A stretch of DNA of 64,000 nucleotides. Origin: CAXXXW01 sp963665555 (lineage in GTDB: Bacteria; Pseudomonadota; Alphaproteobacteria; Thalassobaculales; Thalassobaculaceae). The notes beneath the pieces were generated by a model. That model searched no databases, had not been told where the DNA came from, and saw nothing but the letters and a program-made list of their open reading frames with translations. The stretch covers positions 2,604,001 to 2,668,000 of the forward strand of contig OY762308.1 in assembly GCA_963665555.2 (NCBI GenBank), read 5' to 3'. The position numbers were made by a program, and so were the translations under genes. This document shows, piece by piece, positions 58,668 through 64,000 of the stretch. Each line of letters begins with the position of its first letter. Position 1 is the first letter of the stretch.

Positions 58668-61600
58668 TCACTCCACCCTGGGCAACCCGAACACCTGGCC
58701 CGGATAGATCAGGTGGGGGTCGCGGATCTGGTCGGCGTTGGCCCGGTAGATCGCCGTGTAGCGGATGCCGCGCCCGTACACGCGATAGGCGATGCGCCAG
58801 AGGTTGTTGCCGGGCTGGATGATCACCACCGCCCCGCCGGGAAGGTCGGTGAAGGGGCGGGCGCGCACGAAGGGCAGTTCGAGCCGGGCCAGCACCGCGC
58901 CGGTCTCGGCCACCCGGTCCACCCGCAACTCGTGGGTTCCCGGCGCCACCGGCTCCTCCGGGCGCAGCGTCCAGCGCCCTTCGGCGTCGGCCCGCGCGCC
59001 GCCGACGGGCTTCTCGTCCACATAGACCCGCACGCCGCCGCCCGGCTCCGCCTCGCCGCTGAGCACGACCTGCCCCTTCTCGTCGTAATCCACCGTGTCG
59101 AGGGACACCGCCGCCCCGCCTTCCCCGGCCGAGGTTTCGCCGGGGGTGCGGGGCGCGTCCTCGGGGGGTTCGGCGGGCGGAAGGTCCGGGGCGCCGCGCG
59201 CGGCGGCGGCCGCCGCGCCGGGCGGCTGGGGGGGCGTTTCGGAAGGCGTTTCGGCGGCCGGCCGCTGCCCGGCCTCCTGGGCGGGCGCGGGCGCGGGCGC
59301 GGGCGGCGCGCTCCGCCCGGCCTGGGGCGCCTCCGCCGGGGGGGCGCCGGCGTCTCGCGCCGCCGCGGCCGGCGGCGGCGCGGGCGCGGGGACGGGGGCG
59401 GGGGCGGGGGCGGGGGACCTGGCGACCGGGACCGACCGCCGTTCGGGGAAAATCCTGACGATCCGGCGCGGCGCGGCCGCGGCCGCCGGCGCTTCCGCTT
59501 CCTCCGCCGCCTCCGTCGATTCCGTCCCCGCCGGAGCGGGCGCGACGGCCGGCGAAGCCGGCGCGACCGCGACGGCCGAGGGAGCCTCCGGGGCCGGCGG
59601 GAGGGCGGGCGCCGGCGTCGCGGCCGGGGCCGGGGCCGGCGGGGGCGCGGCTTCCGGGGCCGGGGCGGGCGCGGCCGGGCGCGGGGCGGCGGGCGCCTGG
59701 GCGACGCGGGACGGCCGCGCCGGGGCGGCCTCGCGCGGCACCACCAAGGCGAGCGGAACGCCGGCCTCTCCGTCTTCGGCGTCGCGTCCCGCGATGTCCT
59801 TGCCCGGTTCGGGGATGGCGACGATCAGCGCCTCCCCGGCCTCGGTCCGCGCGCCGTCGCCGGCCTCGGCGGAGAAGTCGATCACGCTTTCGCCCGGCTC
59901 CAGCGGCGCGTCGGGGATCGCGACCCAGGCGCCGGAGGGATCGGCCTCGGCCTCGGCGATCTTCCGCCCGCCCTCGCGAAGCTCCACCGTCGCCCCCGGC
60001 GCCGCCCGCCCGGCGATCACAAGCTCGCCCCCCGGCGCCACCCGCACGACATCCAGCGTCGGCCCGGCCGCCGCTTCCTCTTCGGCTTCCGGCGCCTCCG
60101 CGGCCGTATCCGCCGCCGCTTCCTCTTCGGCTTCCGGCGCCTCCGCGGCCGTATCCGCCGCCGCCATTTCCTCCCCGGCTTCCGCGGCTTTCGGTTGGGC
60201 CGTCGCCTTCGGCTCCACCGCCGCAGCGGGTTCGGCCGTCGTGGCCGGTTCCGCGATCGCGGCCGGTTCGGCTCGCTCCGCCGTCTCCGGCTCCGTCGCC
60301 GGCGCGCCCGGCGCGGGCGCCTCGGCGGTTTCCGGCGAGGCGGCGGGAGGCGTTGTCGGCGCCGGCGGTCCGGCTTCCCCTCTCGCCGGCGCGGCGACCG
60401 TCGGGACGGACGGAGCCGGCGGCGCGACGACCGCCGGGACGGGCGGCGCCGCGACGAGCGGCGGAGCGGGCGGGGCCGGAAGCGCCGGCGGTTCCGGCGG
60501 CTTCGGCGGCTTCGGCGGCGGGACCGGCGCGCGCGCGATCTCCGGTTCGGCCGCGGGCTTCGGCTCGACGGCGGGCTCCGGCTCGGCGGAAACCGGCGGT
60601 TCGGCCGGCGCTTCCGTCGCGCGGGCCGGCGAGGCCGGAGCCGGCGCGGCTTGCCGGACAGGGGCCTCCCGGACGGGAGCCTCCTGGACGGGGGCAACCC
60701 GGACGGGTTCCGTTTCCTCCGGCTCAGCGGTTGCCGCCGGCGCGGCGGCCGGGGCGGCGGGAACCGAGGGCGCGGCGACTGTCGGCGCGGGCGCTTCCGG
60801 TTCCTCGGCGATTGGCGCGCGCGGCGCGGGCGGCGTCCCCGCCGTCGCCGTGGGCGGCGTCGCGGCCGCGGGCGGCGGAGCCGGCGGGATGGAGGGAGTC
60901 GGCGGTGCGGACGGCGGGACGGGCGGCGCCGCGACGGGCGCCGGCGGCGCGGGAGGGGGCAACGCCTCGACGATCGCCGGGGCGGGGGCTTCCGTTGCCG
61001 GTTCCGGTTCCGCCGGCGCTTCGGGCGTCCCGGCCGGCGGCCTGGGCGCCTCGGCGGTTTCCGCCGGGGGGACGGGCGTCGGCGCCGGGGGGTCCGGTTT
61101 TTCGGGCGCGGGCGCTTGCGCGGTTCGTTCGGGCGGGGCTTCGAGGGCGGGCGGCGGCGCGATCGCCAGGACGGGCGGCGGCGCGGGCGGGGGCGGCGCC
61201 TCGGCGATCGCCGGGGCGGGGGCCTCCGTTGTCGGTTCCGTTTCCGCCGGCGCTTCGGGCGTCCCGGCCGGCGCTTCGGCGATCTCCGGGGCGGGCGCCT
61301 CGGCGATTTCCGGGGCGGGCGCGTCGGCGATCTCCGGGGCGGGCGTTTCGGCGACGTCCGGAGCGGGCGCCTCGGCGACGTCCGGGGCGGGCGCCTCGGC
61401 GATTTCCGGGGCGGGCGCGTCGGCAAGCGGCCGCGTCTCCACCGCCGCCGGAGCGGGCGCCGGGGCCGGGGCCGGCGCGGGAGCGGCGGTTTCCGGCTCC
61501 GGCTTCGCCTCGGCCGCCGCGTCCGAAGGCGCGGGGGCCGGGACGGGCGCGGACGCGGGGGCCGAAGGCGCGGGCGCCGTCGCCGCCGGCGGCGCTTCGG

Positions 61601-61703
61601 CGCGTTCCGGCGGCGGCTCCCCCTCGTCCAGGAGGACCAGCGCAAGGACCGCCGCCGCCGCCGCGACGGCGACGGTGGCCACGAGGAAAAGCCGCGCGCT
61701 CAT
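58668..61703 (-). CDS. Very long Ala/Pro-rich envelope protein with C-terminal LysM domain
   Basis: 1011 residues. One N-terminal membrane helix (RLFLVATVAVAAAAAVLALV), then about 550 residues of low complexity Ala/Pro/Glu with several internal duplications. Two small beta-sandwich-like domains follow (GELVIAGRAAPGATVELREG and GQVVLSGEAEPGGGVRVYVD). The C-terminus is a LysM domain with VVIIQPGNNLWRIAYRVYGR and ending DPHLIYPGQVFGLPRVE. The architecture suggests a peptidoglycan-binding protein anchored in the inner membrane, reaching across the periplasm. Its function is unknown. The repeat area, like many low-complexity regions, may vary between strains. Start ATG 61703. Confidence 0.88.
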   Translation of the reverse strand: MSARLFLVATVAVAAAAAVLALVLLDEGEPPPERAEAPPAATAPAPSAPASAPVPAPAPSDAAAEAKPEPETAAPAPAPAPAPAPAAVETRPLADAPAPEIAEAPAPDVAEAPAPDVAETPAPEIADAPAPEIAEAPAPEIAEAPAGTPEAPAETEPTTEAPAPAIAEAPPPPAPPPVLAIAPPPALEAPPERTAQAPAPEKPDPPAPTPVPPAETAEAPRPPAGTPEAPAEPEPATEAPAPAIVEALPPPAPPAPVAAPPVPPSAPPTPSIPPAPPPAAATPPTATAGTPPAPRAPIAEEPEAPAPTVAAPSVPAAPAAAPAATAEPEETEPVRVAPVQEAPVREAPVRQAAPAPASPARATEAPAEPPVSAEPEPAVEPKPAAEPEIARAPVPPPKPPKPPEPPALPAPPAPPLVAAPPVPAVVAPPAPSVPTVAAPARGEAGPPAPTTPPAASPETAEAPAPGAPATEPETAERAEPAAIAEPATTAEPAAAVEPKATAQPKAAEAGEEMAAADTAAEAPEAEEEAAADTAAEAPEAEEEAAAGPTLDVVRVAPGGELVIAGRAAPGATVELREGGRKIAEAEADPSGAWVAIPDAPLEPGESVIDFSAEAGDGARTEAGEALIVAIPEPGKDIAGRDAEDGEAGVPLALVVPREAAPARPSRVAQAPAAPRPAAPAPAPEAAPPPAPAPAATPAPALPPAPEAPSAVAVAPASPAVAPAPAGTESTEAAEEAEAPAAAAAPRRIVRIFPERRSVPVARSPAPAPAPVPAPAPPPAAAARDAGAPPAEAPQAGRSAPPAPAPAPAQEAGQRPAAETPSETPPQPPGAAAAAARGAPDLPPAEPPEDAPRTPGETSAGEGGAAVSLDTVDYDEKGQVVLSGEAEPGGGVRVYVDEKPVGGARADAEGRWTLRPEEPVAPGTHELRVDRVAETGAVLARLELPFVRARPFTDLPGGAVVIIQPGNNLWRIAYRVYGRGIRYTAIYRANADQIRDPHLIYPGQVFGLPRVE
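60067..60156. repeat. 45-base tandem duplication inside the LysM protein gene
   Basis: Two identical 45-base units (60067-60111 and 60112-60156) encode the 15 residues DTAAEAPEAEEEAAA twice. Confidence 0.85.
61271..61414. repeat. Six 24-base repeats inside the LysM protein gene
   Basis: Six head-to-tail copies of a 24-base unit with a few substitutions. They encode the eight-residue unit (E/D)(I/V)A(E/D)(A/T)PAP repeated. In-frame, so not a CRISPR. Confidence 0.85.
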
Positions 61704-61737
61704 CTGGATGGACCGCTCCCGGAAACCCGCGCGGACC

Positions 61738-62700
61738 TTACTCCCGCCGCCGCCCGGCCGCAATCTCCGCCGGCGCGGCCTCGCGCGCGGCGCGGCGGGC
61801 CTCGTGCAGCGCGATCGCGGCGGCGTTGGAGACGTTCAGGCTGGCGAAGGCGGGATCGGTCGGCAGGCGGACGAGCCGGTCGCAGCGCTCGCGCGTCAGC
61901 CGGCGCAGGCCCGCCCCCTCCGCGCCCAGAACCAGCGCCGTCCGCCCGCCCAGCCCGGCCGCCTCGATCCCGTCCGCCGCCTCCCCCGCGAGGCCGACGC
62001 GCCACACGCCGGCGCGGCCCAGCAGGTCGAGCGCGCGGGCGAGGTTCCCGGTCTCGATCAGCGCCACGCGCTCCAGCGCGCCGGACGCCGCCTTGGCGAG
62101 CGCGCCGTCGGCCGGCGGCGCGCCGCGCCCGCGCAGGACCACCGCCGCCGCGCCGTAGGCCGCCGCCGAGCGCGCGATCGCGCCCACGTTGTGCGGATCG
62201 GTCACCAGGTCGAGGACGACCAGCAGCAGGTCCGGGACCTCCGCCGTCTCCTCCAGGAACGCCTCCAGCGGCGGGGCGCGGGGCGGGCGCGCCCACGCGG
62301 CGACGCCCTGGTGGACCGCGCCGGGCGGGAGCGCGCGGGCGAAGTCGCGCGGCTCCATCGCCTCCGGCGCCGGGAGGGCGGCGCGGCGGCCGGGCGGAAG
62401 CCGTTCGAGCATGGCGCGCAGCGCGCCCGCGCCGCCGCCGGCGCACAGCAGCCGCGCGATCCGCCGCTCCGGGTTGGCCAGCGCGGCCTCGACCGCGCGC
62501 CGCCCCCAGATCGGCGACGCGCCGCCGTCGGACGGGCGGGCGGCCGGGCGGGCGGCCGGAGCCTCGCCGCCGCCGGCGGCCTTGTCCGCGGCCTTGCCCG
62601 CGCCCTTGCCGGCCGGCCCGCGATCCGCCTTCGCGCCGCGCCCGCGCGCCGGCGGGCCGCCGGGGCCGGCGCGCCGGCGGTCAGGCTTGCCGCGCCGCAT
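61738..62700 (-). CDS. rlmB: 23S rRNA (guanosine-2'-O)-methyltransferase RlmB-like (SpoU family)
   Basis: 320 residues. SpoU/TrmH-fold 2'-O-methyltransferase. An N-terminal basic Gly/Ala-rich extension (about 60 residues) precedes the L30e-like domain (PIWGRRAVEAALANPERRIA). The knot motifs are LDLVTDPHNVGAIARSAAAY, LVLGAEGAGLRRLTRERCDR and SLNVSNAAAIALHEARRAAR. Modification of G2251 in 23S rRNA is known for the family. Upstream lies the tRNA-Tyr-tRNA-Gly-tuf run on the opposite strand. Confidence 0.93.
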   Translation of the reverse strand: MRRGKPDRRRAGPGGPPARGRGAKADRGPAGKGAGKAADKAAGGGEAPAARPAARPSDGGASPIWGRRAVEAALANPERRIARLLCAGGGAGALRAMLERLPPGRRAALPAPEAMEPRDFARALPPGAVHQGVAAWARPPRAPPLEAFLEETAEVPDLLLVVLDLVTDPHNVGAIARSAAAYGAAAVVLRGRGAPPADGALAKAASGALERVALIETGNLARALDLLGRAGVWRVGLAGEAADGIEAAGLGGRTALVLGAEGAGLRRLTRERCDRLVRLPTDPAFASLNVSNAAAIALHEARRAAREAAPAEIAAGRRRE

Positions 62701-62901
62701 CGCCGCGCCCTTCCGGGGCCGTCCGGCCGTCCATCCGCCTCGCTCCCCCCTCCGGCCGGGAGGCGTCCCGGCGCGGCGCGATTTTGGCCGTCGTTTTCCG
62801 TGTTGACAATCGGGCGCGCATCGGCATATTGCGCGGACTTTCCGAACCCTTCGCCCGCCGGACCGCCTTTCGCGCGGCGGCGGATGGCGCGGAAAACCGG
62901 C

Positions 62902-62986
62902 GGTGGGGTGCCCGAGCGGTTAAAGGGGACGGGCTGTAAACCCGTTGGCTTCGCCTACGTTGGTTCGAATCCAACCCCCACCACCA
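62902..62986 (+). tRNA. tRNA-Tyr (anticodon GTA)
   Basis: 85 bases including CCA. Acceptor GGTGGGG/CCCCACC, long variable arm, T arm with GGTTCGAATCC, anticodon loop CTGTAAA with GTA at 62936-62938. First gene of the tRNA-Tyr, tRNA-Gly, tuf unit. Confidence 0.97.
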
Positions 62987-63093
62987 CGGAAGGCCGGCCG
63001 GGGCGGACTCTGTCCGCGCCGCCGGAACGGAAATGGCCCGGTCCGGGCCGGCCCCGCGCCGGTCCGACGGCCGGGGCGCGCGGCGGTGGCTCG

Positions 63094-63167
63094 GCGGGCG
63101 TAGCTCAATGGCAGAGCAGCAGCCTTCCAAGCTGAATACGAGGGTTCGATTCCCTTCGCCCGCTCCA
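63094..63167 (+). tRNA. tRNA-Gly (anticodon TCC)
   Basis: 74 bases including CCA. Acceptor GCGGGCG/CGCCCGC, D arm GCTCAATGGCAGAGC, T arm GGGTTCGATTCCC, anticodon loop CTTCCAA with TCC at 63126-63128. Confidence 0.97.
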
Positions 63168-63279
63168 CCGCGCCCCGCCGCCGACCGCGACCGGGCCGGC
63201 AAACGCGTGGCGCGCCGGCGCCCTGGGTTCGCGCCGGGGCGCCCGGCTGGATTACGACTCGGTCCGGATGGGGACGACG

Positions 63280-64000
<721 letters not shown>

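Noticed and set aside
61271..61414. Regular 24-base repeats resembling a CRISPR array
   Set aside because: They are in-frame coding repeats without spacers, inside the LysM protein gene.
57786..63135. Plus-strand ORFs of more than 1300 and 1700 codons
   Set aside because: They are antisense to the pssA, psd, LysM and rlmB genes, and rich in Arg, Gly and Ala with no family sequence; an effect of very high GC.

Overview
The window is a very GC-rich stretch of bacterial chromosome. The gene set points to an alphaproteobacterium, perhaps Rhodospirillales-like: a GapR/DUF2312 nucleoid protein next to hisS, a COQ9 protein near rpsU and purEK, a complex I NDUFA9-like protein, the lptC-lptA-lptB-rpoN block after an rnd-type exonuclease, and rlmB followed by tRNA-Tyr, tRNA-Gly and tuf. 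Many starts are GTG and many genes overlap by ATGA or GTGA. Because of the base composition almost every real gene has a long antisense shadow ORF; I ignored those.

Layout. 0-8.6 kb is mostly minus strand: acyl-CoA dehydrogenase (cut by the left edge), serine hydrolase, FAD-linked 2-hydroxyacid dehydrogenase, Sua5, CysQ, a plus-strand SRAP protein, a cysteine-rich secreted protein, a 3-methyladenine glycosylase and a polysaccharide deacetylase. 8.7-12.6 kb is a plus-strand run of binding protein, amidase, creatininase-like amidohydrolase and cytochrome b561. 12.7-15.4 kb holds an EVE protein, GapR, HisS and a phosphatase. 15.4-20.9 kb is an accessory zone: an SDH-type serine proteinase with a small partner gene, an alpha/beta hydrolase, two paralogous RelE-XRE toxin-antitoxin pairs on either side of a flavin-dependent oxidoreductase, and an SDR. 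20.9-23.7 kb encodes a large single-chain DNA methylase with a nuclease-like N-terminus. 23.8-26.2 kb holds an HpaB-type hydroxylase and a TauD-type dioxygenase.

26.46-27.5 kb is a low-GC islet. It has an array of phased palindromic sites and a gene for a protein with two HTH domains fused to a GIY-YIG nuclease domain. It lies directly against uppP. After this come a two-component system with a divergent Spy-like gene, NDUFA9, tRNA-Leu, the lpt-rpoN block, two unknown small genes, an orphan CoA-transferase subunit, cytochrome c, a thioesterase, a frameshifted 2-hydroxyacid dehydrogenase, rpsU, an IS256-family element, def, coq9 and purK/purE.

46.1-52.7 kb is a tight catabolic-looking operon (AtuA-like pair, molybdenum hydroxylase large subunit, TPP enzyme, SDR), followed by an RND efflux pair. 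57.1-62.7 kb, on the minus strand, has pssA, psd, a 1,011-residue LysM protein with long Ala/Pro repeats, and rlmB. The window ends in two tRNAs and the 5' part of tuf.

The best candidates for something undescribed are the HTH-HTH-GIY-YIG islet with its phased operators, the single-chain restriction-modification-like protein, the orphan molybdenum hydroxylase operon, and the secreted protein with four CX3C motifs. All identifications come from reading motifs and context; no database search was run.
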